DNA of 64,000 bases from Flavilitoribacter sp020436695 (GTDB taxonomy: Bacteria; Bacteroidota; Bacteroidia; Chitinophagales; Saprospiraceae), in contig JAWKLQ010000006.1 of the NCBI GenBank assembly GCA_041392665.1, forward strand, positions 310,001 through 374,000, read 5' to 3'. A model generated the notes under the pieces. That model made no database searches. It was not told where the DNA came from and saw only the letters and a list, made by a program, of their open reading frames with translations. This document shows positions 44,515-55,000 of this stretch, in pieces. Position 1 is the stretch's first letter, and each line of letters begins with the position of its first letter. A program made the translations under genes and the position numbers.

Positions 44515-46728
44515 TTATAAAACTAGCAATTTTAAAAAAAGGTACAATTCAATAAAAGTAGTACCATGTTCCCTGTAAGATACCGTTTTTATATTCCCAT
44601 TCCCATTTATGTTAAGTCCCGGCCGGGCATTTGGTGCCTTCTTTAAGAATTCTTTTATATAATTTCGGAATTGAAGCAGTTCACCAATTATATTCCTCCA
44701 CCCTGAGACGTTTTTTGATACCAAAGCAGAGCTCCAATTTCTTATTGCCAGTAGACCTTGTATACAATAATTATAGACCCGATCAGACAATAGATTTATT
44801 TGTCTGTAGGTTTTTAAAAACTTATTTCTTAATCCTGATCTCAGCGCGTCTATTTCAAGTAAAAACTGATACTGTACTTCTAAAGCCAAATCCTTAAATT
44901 CCTCCAGAAGCATAAATTGTTGCTCTATAATACTTCTTTCGGTATTATATTTATTGTAAAAACAAATACTGGGCAGATCTCGTAAGAATAAACTGGCTTC
45001 CGTATTCTTCCGAAGCTTATATTTTTTGTTAAAAATACGCACCATGCGCTGGCTGGCCTCTACACTTGTTTGTAGTGTTTTTGATAAGAAAAGCTCCTTC
45101 TGTAACTTAAACCGTTGTATTCGATTTAACTTCGAACGCTTCAACCGGATCAATCGGTGAACCATACTTTCTTTGTCATTCCTCCCGGCATGAATGATCA
45201 GGGGTAATGACATGGTTTTATTCAAGATATCGTTATAGATATCCGATGTTCCTTTTTCAACCGTTCCATTTTTCCGGTTACTATACCATGGAATTGAGAT
45301 AAAATCAGCATGATCATTGACAATTTGCAAGGCCATCCCATATCCGGTGGCCATGATCGAAAGCTTATCTTTTTCTTCACCCCGGTAGCCAGTAATTTCA
45401 CTGCTAAGTTCCACGATACTTTTGAATAATGCACTGTTCGTCAGAAAAATACGATCTAAATATAAGTTCAGATAGTGAGATTTGGTCCGGTTTTCTTTGC
45501 GTATATCATTAAATGCCTCCTGAAAAATTGAATAATCCATCCACTGACGCATATTCATTATCCAGTCTCTCATGAAGTCCCAGGCCGGGTGTTCGACATT
45601 CTGCCAAAGATTTTTAAATAGTTTTTTACTTAAACCGTTATAAAAGAAATGATCATCATCATAAGTAGCAAAGGTATTCCAGGATTTATCCAGATGTTGA
45701 CCAACGTCCACACTGGAAAATATTTTCCGCAAAGCCTTGGTTACCATTTGACGATGTTCTGTTCTTTCCAATTTTGCCTCCATATATTCAAAACACCAAT
45801 CTTTTAGCATGCTTCTGGCTACCAGGTTTTTCTTTATTTCCGATAATCTATTCACCTTGCCTTTGATATCAATGATCTGATTATCGTAGTACATGATGCA
45901 CATGGCAATCTCGATGAGAAAGGGAAAGTCTTCCCGCATAAATATATCCAGCTTGGGATCTACTCTACTTGTTGTCTGATGACTCAAGTGCTTAAAAGTC
46001 CAGGCGGCAAAAGAAGATCTAACGGATTCTTTTTTCAGCTTTTTATGTACCAGTTTCAAGACCGAAGCTTTGAAATTGCTGGATTTGAAATGATCTACCA
46101 GTTGATCAATTACAACTTGGGGTTTGGGGCTTTCAAGAAGATGAGATAAATAATTTGGAGAGCGCTGCTCCTCGAGGATTAAGCTATACTGGATAATGGA
46201 AATAGCTTTAAAGAGCAAACCGACAGGTACTTTAAATTCAGTAGCCAGGTCTTCCGTGAGTTGATCGTCAATATATGAGAACAGGAAATCCTGGGTCAGA
46301 TTTCCCCGGATCAGCGCTATGTTTATTTCCTGATAATCAATACTGGTGGCTTTATAAATTCGGTTTCTATCGACAATAACCTCCCGAAGCAGGTAGACTA
46401 GTTTTTCTTTAAAATCCGGATCCACTTTAGCAAGCGTGGCCTTCCCTAAATTTTTTTCTAAATAATCTTTGATAGATTCTTCCCTGGCATGAAACCAAAG
46501 ATCAAAATCCAATGACCTGGCCAATGCCTTATACTTATTTAGTCCTAAAGACTTAAAAAAGCCAATATGCTTAAACAACCGGTGATTCAAAGACCGCATC
46601 GCAAGAATGCGTTTATGGTGAACGTCTTTTATTTTTATCGGTTTGGATTGATTATGATGCTTAGTCGATCCTGCCCTTTTTTCAGTAATAGTACGTTTCA
46701 CCCCGGTATTTCCTTTTGTTCTTCTCAT
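44515..46728 (-). CDS. Prenyl-synthase-like protein with altered aspartate motifs, locus A (737 aa)
   Basis: A 737-aa protein. The central part (~260-520) follows the trans-isoprenyl diphosphate synthase pattern. The first Asp-rich motif region reads IEIAMCIMYYDNQIIDIKG (DNQIID, 282-287, for DDxxD). The second reads GMALQIVNDHADF (NDHAD, 471-475, for DDxxD), followed by GTSDIYNDILNKTMSLPLI, matching the downstream GK-D-K-TLP region. A basic N-terminus (1-40) and ~200 extra residues on each side are not in normal enzymes (~300-350 aa). The altered metal-binding motifs argue for a non-catalytic or changed function such as isoprenoid sensing. It is paralogous to the genes at 47698 and 50729. Confidence 0.7.
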   Translation of the reverse strand: MRRTKGNTGVKRTITEKRAGSTKHHNQSKPIKIKDVHHKRILAMRSLNHRLFKHIGFFKSLGLNKYKALARSLDFDLWFHAREESIKDYLEKNLGKATLAKVDPDFKEKLVYLLREVIVDRNRIYKATSIDYQEINIALIRGNLTQDFLFSYIDDQLTEDLATEFKVPVGLLFKAISIIQYSLILEEQRSPNYLSHLLESPKPQVVIDQLVDHFKSSNFKASVLKLVHKKLKKESVRSSFAAWTFKHLSHQTTSRVDPKLDIFMREDFPFLIEIAMCIMYYDNQIIDIKGKVNRLSEIKKNLVARSMLKDWCFEYMEAKLERTEHRQMVTKALRKIFSSVDVGQHLDKSWNTFATYDDDHFFYNGLSKKLFKNLWQNVEHPAWDFMRDWIMNMRQWMDYSIFQEAFNDIRKENRTKSHYLNLYLDRIFLTNSALFKSIVELSSEITGYRGEEKDKLSIMATGYGMALQIVNDHADFISIPWYSNRKNGTVEKGTSDIYNDILNKTMSLPLIIHAGRNDKESMVHRLIRLKRSKLNRIQRFKLQKELFLSKTLQTSVEASQRMVRIFNKKYKLRKNTEASLFLRDLPSICFYNKYNTERSIIEQQFMLLEEFKDLALEVQYQFLLEIDALRSGLRNKFLKTYRQINLLSDRVYNYCIQGLLAIRNWSSALVSKNVSGWRNIIGELLQFRNYIKEFLKKAPNARPGLNINGNGNIKTVSYREHGTTFIELYLFLKLLVL

Positions 46729-46775
46729 GGGGCTTTTAATTTAGATTAAAAAATAACCTCTCGGTTATCGCCAAG

Positions 46776-46790
46776 TCAAATTTGATGCCA
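46776..46790 (-). promoter_or_regulatory. Sigma-54-like promoter of the 737-aa prenyl-synthase-like gene
   Basis: On the minus strand TGGCATCAAATTTGA has GG at 46789-46788 and GA at 46777-46776 after exactly ten bases. TTG of the -12 box is kept and the final C is A. It is 48 bases upstream of the ATG. An inverted repeat ATAACC-TCTC-GGTTAT (46753-46768) covers the expected transcription start. Confidence 0.5.
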
Positions 46791-46930
46791 GATAGCCCCA
46801 TACCCTAAAAACCCTTCGAAAAAAGGAAAATTGAAGGATCTAATTGCTCATTTTGCCGGATTATACGTCAAATTAAATATCGTAAAAAAAATAATATATG
46901 ATTTATACGCCAGAAGTGCTTAACGAGATG

Positions 46931-46960
46931 CATTTTTTCGAATTTTTTTCGAATTTTTTC
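46931..46960. promoter_or_regulatory. TTCGAA-tract (candidate enhancer site, locus A)
   Basis: Two copies of TTTTTTCGAA in tandem, read as TTCGAAAAAAATTCGAAAAA on the minus strand. It lies about 140-170 bp upstream of the sigma-54-like promoter at 46776-46790. It resembles the TTCGAAAAAAATACGAAAA tract upstream of the promoter at 61101. Confidence 0.35.
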
Positions 46961-47697
46961 AGCTATGCGTTATTTTGCTCGAGAGCAATTTTTTCTTCTT
47001 AAGAAAACCAAAGAGTTCGACCAATAAGGCATCATTCATATAACACACTGAAAAACAATGCATTAAATACAAACCCAAAACTACCTATTCACTTTATAGT
47101 ACTAATGACAGGCTTACCTTCTATGCCAAATATGGGAATAAAGGCGGAACAAATTCTAGAATTTGTGTTCGAAAAAAATCCGATTTTGTCCTCTGGCTCA
47201 CTTCTTCTTGTCGAAATTTTTCTTCCGACGCACCTTAGTGACCAAGCCTACTAATACAAATACGCTAAATTCAATGATTGTACGTAACATGATTCCACGG
47301 TTCATGAGTGCAGTTAAATAACGTAATGGTATAGCTACCGTTCGTGAATTTCCTACTGTCCTTTGAAATTCAAAAGGCTTACGTTTCGGCGATTGTATGG
47401 AGGGGGGATTGGGTTGGGTTTAGTCATCTTTTAGAACTGTTAATTTTCCTGATTGAGTGAAAGTGAGCAAATTTTGTTCTGACCGAGGCAAAAAACGCAG
47501 GCATACCTGGAATTTTTAACGCTGGACAGGACGAAATTTGCCGCTTGCAGCCGATTGAGGGAATTTTAAACATGTTCTTAAACCTCTTGTTTCAATAGTA
47601 TCAAATACTGGGCCGGAATTGAGCAGAGGAAGCGAAAAAAGTGTTGAAATTACATTTATTCGTGGTTTACCTAATAAGAAGCAGATAATCTAACTGA

Positions 47698-49710
47698 CTA
47701 AATGTCTAACGTAGTAAACTTTATGCGTCTCCAACAGGCCATAGCAAACTGCGAAAACTGAAAAGCTCGCAATTCAAGGGGCAGATATTTTCCTTGATAT
47801 TTCAGGATATCACAAAATTTCTTCAACATTTGGAACCCTTCTTCCTTGAACTCCAACTCTTTCTTAAACCGATTGACGAAACAAATACTCCAAAGATCGC
47901 GAAGGAATAAGCTGGCCCGATTGGTACGAGTGATCTTATAACGGATCTTACATTGCCTGGCGATATCCTGCGTGATCGATTCGCATAGCACTAAACTCTT
48001 GGTTTGGTGTAATTCTTTGAGCACCAGATAACGCTCTGTTTGACTCAACCTACTCTTACCCAATTTCAAGAACTTATAAAGAAAGCCATTTCTATTCTTT
48101 TTTCCGAGGTTGATCAACATGGGAAGAGACATGGTTCGGTTTTCCACATCCTTGAAAATATCTGTTGATTTTTTTTCTATAGTGGCTGAACCTAAAATGG
48201 AACTATATTTAGGAATATGTACAAAATCAGCGTAGTCATTGATAATCTGCAAACTCAGTCCATAGCCCTGAGTCATACCAAGCATTTTTTCTTTATCTTC
48301 TCGCTTCACGACGCAAAGATCCGCGATATTCGCTACGCTCAATTGAAATAGCATAGTAGAAGTTAGTGAAATACGATCTAGATAGAGTTGGAGATGATCC
48401 TTCTTTAGGCCAAGCAAGTCTTTGACTTCCCGAAAATTATTTTGGTAGGTCCGATGGTCAATCTGATCAATGCAATCTCTAACTAAATGCCTACCTATTT
48501 CCTGTCTTTCCCCATGTTCGTTTTCCCATAAAGGCCGGAGGAATTCCTCCGATAGACCAGCATAGGTAAAAGAGTTATCGTCAAACTTTTCGAAGGTATT
48601 GAAGTTCTTATCCAGGTATTGGCCAATATCTACGCTTACAAAGATCTTTCTCAAATAATCGGTGGCAATAGTTAAGTGCTCTTCATTTTCCAGCGTTTCC
48701 TCCAGATATTCAAAACACCAGTCCTTCATAATCGTTCTGGCTACCAAATTGACCTTAAAGTGATATAGATCTTCTACTCCGCCTTTCTGATCAAGGATTT
48801 GATTATCGTAATACATCACACACATAGCCACCTCAATGATCAAGGGAAAATCTTTTTCGAGGAAGACGTGTAATTTTTCATCAATTTCATGCTCGATCCG
48901 GGAAGAAAAATATTGGTATACCCAGGTGACAAAGGAAGAACGAACGGATTCTTTCTCTAATTTGTGATTAACCAGTTCTAACACATTATCAATGAAATCC
49001 CGTGCTCTAAAAGCAGATAGTGCCTCATTTAATATTCTCGCGTGGATTAATTTCTTTGCCTCAACAGCGGATCGTTTTCGAAAATCAGTAATCCAATACG
49101 GGTGTTTCCGCTCAGCAAATGCAAAACTATACTGCAAGATTGAAATAGATTTGAAAAGATCTCTTATGGCTTTTTTCAGGGCAAATCGTACTTCTGAAAG
49201 AATATCAAATTGATCAATATAAGTGAAAAGAAAATCCTGTTCCAGATTACCTGTGATCAAAGTATTGTTGATGGCCTGTACATCAGAATTCTTAAGATCT
49301 TTCTTGGAGAGAAAAAAGATCTGATTTCTAAGCTGAATAATGTCTGACAACCAGTTTACGATCTTATCAATGATCGTTGTTGAAACGGCGGTATAGTGTT
49401 CTCCGATATTACGCATTAAATAAGCATCTAGCTCCTTAGTATCCCCATCCAGAAAAAGTTTGTCGTCCAGACTTTTGGCCATTGCCTTATATCGATTGAG
49501 CCCCTTGTTATTGATGATAAACGCAGCCTGGCGTGCCAATTGCTTGTTGATGCTTCGCATTGTAAGCGGCCTTTCCAAATGAATATTGTTGATGGTAGTT
49601 CTACTGGATCTTTTTTTATGCTTATGAGATGGTTTGCTAGGCTTCGATGTATTATAAAATAAGCTCATTTTATTTATTGATTGTTTAGTCCGCATTCTGA
49701 AAGACATCAT
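47698..49710 (-). CDS. Prenyl-synthase-like protein with altered aspartate motifs, locus A (670 aa)
   Basis: A 670-aa paralogue of the 737-aa protein, similar along the whole length (basic N-terminus, then MRSINKQL, TGNLEQDFLFTYID, ESVRSSFVTWVYQY). The first Asp motif is YYDNQILDQKGGV (302-307) and the second GLSLQIINDYADF (491-495), followed by KKSTDIFKDVENRTMSLPML. The RLDRISLTSTMLFQLS-like helix corresponds to the KT/L-F helix of prenyl synthases. It has no 70-residue tail like the 737-aa protein. It is first in locus A, divergent from locus B. The ATG at 49695 (MRTKQSINK) is an alternative start. Confidence 0.7.
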   Translation of the reverse strand: MMSFRMRTKQSINKMSLFYNTSKPSKPSHKHKKRSSRTTINNIHLERPLTMRSINKQLARQAAFIINNKGLNRYKAMAKSLDDKLFLDGDTKELDAYLMRNIGEHYTAVSTTIIDKIVNWLSDIIQLRNQIFFLSKKDLKNSDVQAINNTLITGNLEQDFLFTYIDQFDILSEVRFALKKAIRDLFKSISILQYSFAFAERKHPYWITDFRKRSAVEAKKLIHARILNEALSAFRARDFIDNVLELVNHKLEKESVRSSFVTWVYQYFSSRIEHEIDEKLHVFLEKDFPLIIEVAMCVMYYDNQILDQKGGVEDLYHFKVNLVARTIMKDWCFEYLEETLENEEHLTIATDYLRKIFVSVDIGQYLDKNFNTFEKFDDNSFTYAGLSEEFLRPLWENEHGERQEIGRHLVRDCIDQIDHRTYQNNFREVKDLLGLKKDHLQLYLDRISLTSTMLFQLSVANIADLCVVKREDKEKMLGMTQGYGLSLQIINDYADFVHIPKYSSILGSATIEKKSTDIFKDVENRTMSLPMLINLGKKNRNGFLYKFLKLGKSRLSQTERYLVLKELHQTKSLVLCESITQDIARQCKIRYKITRTNRASLFLRDLWSICFVNRFKKELEFKEEGFQMLKKFCDILKYQGKYLPLELRAFQFSQFAMACWRRIKFTTLDI

Positions 49711-50154
49711 ACCAACAACACAAAATTTGCACCGATCTTTTTTAAAATCTCAGTTCCCTCTTGCCTTTTTAACTATTCAATTTAAAGTACACTTCATTAA
49801 CAACTGATTATCAACTTATTAAAAAACAACATCTTAATAACGCTCCCTAACAAATAATCAAACATGTGAATTTTAAGCATATCTATATTTTATCATGTAA
49901 TCATTCTAAACTTATTGCCGAAGCCCTTCAAAGAGTCGAAAAATCTAATAAATCCGAACAAATCCGAAATTTTTCCGAAAAAAGCCGGAATTTACATAAA
50001 ACCGATTTTCATGAACAAATTTCCGCAAGGGGCTAATAATCAACCAATTAAAACAACAAGATGATCAATATAAATAATTTGGCACCATTATTTTGTGTAA
50101 TACCGTATGAACCACAATGAAGCTAATAATTCATCAAACTAAAATCATTAAATT
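49711..50154. promoter_or_regulatory. Divergent control region between locus A and locus B
   Basis: 444 AT-rich bases between the two divergent gene sets. At 49935-50010 there is the densest TCCGAA cluster of the window: GTCGAAAAAT, AATCCGAACAAATCCGAAAT, TTTTCCGAAAAAAGCCGGAA and AACCGATTTT. At 50079-50095 TTGGCACCATTATTTTG has a perfect -24 box, but the -12 G is one base too far. On the minus side, CGGTGCAAATTTTGT (49734-49748) has GG-N10-GT spacing towards the 670-aa gene. Shared, bidirectional control of both loci is likely. Confidence 0.5.
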
Positions 50155-50646
50155 ATGTCTGCTCCAGTTCCAAACCAGGTCACCGAATCGGAGACATCCG
50201 AGACTACCATACTTTTAGGGAACTACATCAAAACAGCCACCTTCGGATACCTGGAGATCATTGTCGTGGATAGTGAAGCACCAGTGAAAACCCGCCAGCA
50301 ATTGAGAAAGAGTTTCGGAGGGAATTCCTTTCAGCATGGACTTTTGATCAGCTCTTCCACTCAGTTATCACGAATAATGAATCGACTGGAACAGCAATTG
50401 GCAACAAAGAAGAATAAAAACGTTGTTCTGCCACTGGTATTACTGGCACCTTCAACATGGCCTAACTTCCACGAGCTCATGCTGGATATTCAGGAAATGT
50501 TCGTCGGGCCGATCTTTTTGGTCGATAATTCCCAAGCTGCCGCTAACTGGGCGGACCAGGTTATATTCGTTGATTCCAAGGGTAAACTAAAGAAGAGCCC
50601 ATTGGCTGTTTCGAATTTACAGTGTAACAAAGCGGAACAACAGTAA
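50155..50646 (+). CDS. Unknown protein heading locus B (163 aa)
   Basis: A 163-aa cytoplasmic protein of unknown family. It has alternating strands and helices (GYLEIIVVDSE; FQHGLLISSSTQLSRIMNRL; VVLPLVLLAPSTWPNFHELM; GPIFLVDNSQAAANWADQVI), suggesting an alpha/beta fold not unlike a receiver, with VVDSE and VLLAPS at the places of the acidic pair and phospho-acceptor. The N-terminal 22 residues are Ser/Thr/Glu-rich. There is no counterpart in locus A. It is followed after 82 bases by the prenyl-synthase-like gene. Confidence 0.5.
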   Translation: MSAPVPNQVTESETSETTILLGNYIKTATFGYLEIIVVDSEAPVKTRQQLRKSFGGNSFQHGLLISSSTQLSRIMNRLEQQLATKKNKNVVLPLVLLAPSTWPNFHELMLDIQEMFVGPIFLVDNSQAAANWADQVIFVDSKGKLKKSPLAVSNLQCNKAEQQ

Positions 50647-50728
50647 TAATTTGTGGAAAATAAATAGTTGAACCGGTAACACAATCGGCATATATTTTAT
50701 CATAGTCTATGATAAAACTGCCATTTGT

Positions 50729-52006
50729 ATGCACCGCGTCAACCCTTCCGACAGTCAGGATCGCCTGGAAACCAAGAAAGCTTTAGCCAGTGAATATAGG
50801 AATTTCCAGAAAAAAACACTAATCGATTCCTCCCACCATCCCTATTTTCAAATTCTGGATGAAAAAATTCTCCAGGAAAATTGCGGAATTCGGGCCTTGT
50901 TCGCCCGGCGGATGAGTGATTACTTATTAGAAGCAAGCAACAAGCTAGTTTTTACGAAAGAAGAAAAGTCTTTTTTCCATCGGCAGTTACCCTTTATCCT
51001 GGAAAGTGCAATGGCTATACAGTACTATCACAACCAGATCCTGGATGAGAAATCAGATGTGAGCTTTCAGGAACCAGAATCGGTCAAACAAAACCTGATT
51101 ATAGGTAATTTACTGGAACGGGAACTTTTTAATTACGTTCTGGAACAGGTTGATGAAGCCTGGAAGAAAAAAACTTACCTTTTTTTAATGCGTGTTTTCC
51201 AGGCGGTGGATATCGGCCAGAAATTGGAACGTGCTACTAATTTGTTCACTCATTTTGAGCGAGGTTTATCTGTCGATCACGCTTTTGAAAAGAAAATAAA
51301 CCGACTAGGGATCATCGACGCAGACTTACTGGATACTGTTGTCCAAGGAGTCATTCAGTGCTTTGACATTCCCCCGAAGTGCATCCCGTTTCTGTATCGC
51401 TATTTTGAGCGCTTATATCTGATCAGTTCCGTGCTTTTTGTGGAAGCTGCCGAATTCATTGCGGATCTATTGGGACTGACCCGGCGCTTTAAGGTAAGAA
51501 AACAGATCAGAAAATTTGCCGGTTATTTTGGATTGATGATGCAGGTTATCAATGATGTAAATGACTGTTCTTTGATAGATCACTGTAAAGACACGGCCGG
51601 GAAATTGGCTGATGATGCATTTGCTGATCTGAAGAACCGGATTCTTACTTTCCCCCTCTTGCATCATTTTTTACATCAACCCAATGGCCAGGTCGGTAAG
51701 TTTATTCGTTCGGAGCGAAAAACCATTAAGCCGGGAGAGATCGAGTCATATTATCGGGAAATGATGGAGCATCGGTCCCAATTTCACGGAATAGCATTTG
51801 GAAGAATGTTACGTGATAAAGCCGTAACTTATTTAATCAAAAAGAACGTACATCGATCATATATTATAGACCTCTGTACCATTGCTGATACCAATCAGTA
51901 CTACACTTGCTTATATCGGGAACGAACAATTTATAAAGCCTTCAAAAAAGAAAGGAAGCAATTTTTAAACAGTAGGAAAAAAAGATGTAACCAATGGCAC
52001 CAATGA
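50729..52006 (+). CDS. Prenyl-synthase-like protein with altered aspartate motifs, locus B (425 aa)
   Basis: A 425-aa, shorter member of the family seen at 44515 and 47698; it lacks the N-terminal ~200 residues. The first Asp motif region is ESAMAIQYYHNQILDEKSD (HNQILD, 101-106). The second is GLMMQVINDVNDC (NDVND, 275-279), followed by DDAFADLKNRILTFPLL. The helix LISSVLFVEAAEFIADLLG matches the prenyl-synthase KTxxLF helix but lacks the Lys. With three family members all diverged at the metal sites, catalysis is doubtful. It overlaps the next gene by 13 bases. Confidence 0.68.
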   Translation: MHRVNPSDSQDRLETKKALASEYRNFQKKTLIDSSHHPYFQILDEKILQENCGIRALFARRMSDYLLEASNKLVFTKEEKSFFHRQLPFILESAMAIQYYHNQILDEKSDVSFQEPESVKQNLIIGNLLERELFNYVLEQVDEAWKKKTYLFLMRVFQAVDIGQKLERATNLFTHFERGLSVDHAFEKKINRLGIIDADLLDTVVQGVIQCFDIPPKCIPFLYRYFERLYLISSVLFVEAAEFIADLLGLTRRFKVRKQIRKFAGYFGLMMQVINDVNDCSLIDHCKDTAGKLADDAFADLKNRILTFPLLHHFLHQPNGQVGKFIRSERKTIKPGEIESYYREMMEHRSQFHGIAFGRMLRDKAVTYLIKKNVHRSYIIDLCTIADTNQYYTCLYRERTIYKAFKKERKQFLNSRKKRCNQWHQ

Positions 52007-55000
52007 CAAAAGTAAAGACGCCAAGCAAGAAAAAAGTTGCCACTTCCGGCATGCGGAACGTCATGGCTTTTCCCCGGATGAAGGAGTTCTATGAAGCACT
52101 TGTAGATCGGCTGCATATGGTATTGGATCGGTTTTACTTGGAGGAAGAATTTACATTCTTTCTGAATGCTTTACCTAGGAATCATGAGGTCGGGGCTCAA
52201 ATACAAGTCCCTCGTTTTCAAGGGGTCAAACTCATATATGGAGGAATTGCAAAGCAAAGAGAGCTATTGGAGAAATGCGAAAAAGAAAGCAGAATAATTG
52301 AACTCGATGATGCCTGGAACTCATTGGACATAAGTAGCAATTTAGACCTGGATATAGAAAAACGTTTAGCAGTTAGTAGTGACTTATATACGCAATTCGC
52401 AGCTGGTGTATTTAGTGTTAAAGATGTCAAAGCAGGCACCATGACCAGTTACTTCGAGAAAGTAGTAAAATTAACAGATAAAACTAGGGATATTTATCCC
52501 AATCAGGAACAGATCAGAGAACACGAAATCCTAAAATACTTCAACCTCATCCAGGATTACTGCTACTTCTCCGTCCCCCTCATCCAATTTGCAGAATTTG
52601 ACGGAGTCGTCCACATCGTCCTCCACGAAAAAGACCTCAAAACCTTCGGCGAATTCAACTCCAAAGGTGAATTTCAGGTCACCAACAAAAAGCAGGTCGG
52701 TAACCTGATCAAGCAATTTAGTGTAGAATATGAGGGCCTGATCCTGGACTGGGACATCGTGGAAGGAGACAAATGGAAGGAAAGATCCCTGAAAGCACTG
52801 ATCGATAAAGCTTTTGATCCTGAGCTATACAACCGCCTGGATACCAATCCCATTCTCCACGAACTGAATTACAAGGACTATTATCAGAAACACAAAGGCT
52901 ACTTCTACAAACGCTTCGAATACAGCTCTGAAATGCCCCTGGTGGTCAAAGACCAATACCGCCGCATCGCCATCATGTCCATCCTCATTGATTCTTTTGC
53001 GCATAACATCAGTGCACACAGCCTCACGGCCCTGGAATGGTCCTTCAAACAGCGGGGCGAACTCCTCAAAAAACTGGAAAGCTCCACCTCCGATGAGCAG
53101 CAGGACCTGCTGAAAAAGATCGAAGGCCTCCCCTTGATGCCCAACAACAATCACCTCGACAACGAGATCCACCCCTTTCTTCGCTTTATGCTGGATAAGG
53201 GGGCTTTCTGGACCGGCCTCACCCGGGAAACTAATTTCGGCGGTAAGATCAGCAGTCTGTTCAGTGTATTGTGGTACAATTTTGTGAATAACCCGCTGTA
53301 TTTGGGCACCATCGCTTTCTCCGAAGGTATCCGGATGATCAGGATCCGGATTACGATCCTGGCTCCGCAGCAGCCTGAAGCCGGTATTTTGTACAAAAAG
53401 CGCGTAAAGCTGGACGGAGAATTTGCCACCATTGACCTCTCCCACATGTACCACGATGAAGAAAGCAAAGACGAAGAGCGCATCAGCAAGTACGTGACCA
53501 AGGGAAAGGAGTACAAAGACATCAAAAAGGAGATGATGCGCTTCCGGGCCTTCTTTCCCGGTGGCGTGGTGGGGCAACACGCCTTTTTTACCATACTGGA
53601 AAACGAGATCCGCAACGTCAAGCATTTTGGGGAAAAAGCCCTCAAGGATATGCGCAAAAATGGCCTGACACTGAATATTTCGTTGGAAGAAGACACCTAC
53701 GCCCAGAAAAAACACGAAACCAAATACTACAAGATCGGCGTCTGGATCAAACATAAGGTGAAGATCGACGAAGAGTTGCTGCGGGTGCGGTTGGATAAGC
53801 TCTGGGGCGATATCATTACCGATAAGAGCTACCGTCCCCGGCTGGGGGGCATTTTCCAGGATAAAGTCTGCGCCGGTATGCTGTTCAACAATGAATTCTC
53901 TTCGATACAGGACCTCACTTCCGACCGGAGTAAACGTTTTTATCCGTATATAAAGGTAGGGTGCAGTACTGCAGATGATCTGCAGAAGAATGACCTGATC
54001 GAAGAATTTGAGATCTCCGCCCGCCGGTTTTATCATAAAGAAGATAATAAGGTATCGCTCCCCTTCTTTCAGAAAAGCTTCCAGCCGCAATACGGTTACT
54101 ACAAGAAATTCTTTCACCTGTGGAAAGGAGAGGAGATCTACCACGCCAAAAGCGTTGAGGACATAGATAATCCCTGGGAGAATCTGGCGCGCTTTAGCTT
54201 TATCTACCTGCCTCTGAACAGCCCCGTTACACATTTTCAAAAACTACGGGAAAAGGGCATCATCCGCATTATTGACCGGCCGGCCAAGGATCAACTCAGT
54301 GCTTACCGCTCCTGGTTGTCCATTTGGCTGAAAGATAAAGTACAGGAAAAGATCGTCTTTTCGGTCAAAAAGCAGCCGGCCAGTGTCTTACTTTACAAAA
54401 ATGGGAAAGCGATCTATTTCCCGGAAGAAGAACTGCCAAAACTCAACGGTAAAAGCCACAAGATCCCCCTGGTGCACGGCCACGGCGAAAGAGACGCACA
54501 ACGGGGCATCGTGCGCATTCGGCAACACGGTATCTTTAGAAGGTATTTTTGCGAGGGTCAGGCACCCGAAGATGCGGAAATGCCGGAGAACAAAGCCATT
54601 GAATTGTTTGAAGTGTTGAATACGCGCATCTGCATGTTCGACAACCGCATCGCCAATCGCATTGCCACCAGCGGCACCGATGTATACCAGGATAAACTGA
54701 ACTGCGTAATCCATAAGGAAGAGAAAAAGCTATGGCAGCAGGAAAAGACCACCGGTTTCCATCGCTATCATTTTCTGGTGGTACACCTTTCCTTTATCGA
54801 ATCCTTTACGGATAGAAACGGGCGCAAAAAGTACCACGAGGATAATATTAAGGAGTTCATCCGGGAAGAAGTGATCAAAGACTGGAAAGTGGAGAAAAAT
54901 TTTATGCTGGTGATCACTACCGGCCGCGGCCGGACTGCCTGGTGGGAAAACCTCAACCCCATTCATAAAAAACGACTCATCGACCTCCCCGCAGAAGAAG

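Larger units (their letters stand above)
46729..47697. other. Long AT-rich intergenic region between the two locus A prenyl-synthase-like genes
   Basis: 969 bases with no convincing gene. It holds a sigma-54-like promoter (46776-46790, minus), tracts of the TTCGA/TCCGA motif (46931-46960 TTTTTTCGAATTTTTTTCGA; 47168-47187 TTCGAAAAAAATCCGATTTT; 47209-47230), and a short hairpin with a T-run at 46975-46994. A 49-codon plus-strand frame starts at 47105; its coding status is unclear. Confidence 0.4.

Noticed and set aside
50079..50095. Sigma-54 promoter for locus B (TTGGCACCATTATTTTG)
   Set aside because: Not accepted as a full promoter because the -12 G is one base out of register. It is kept only as a possible element in the divergent control region.
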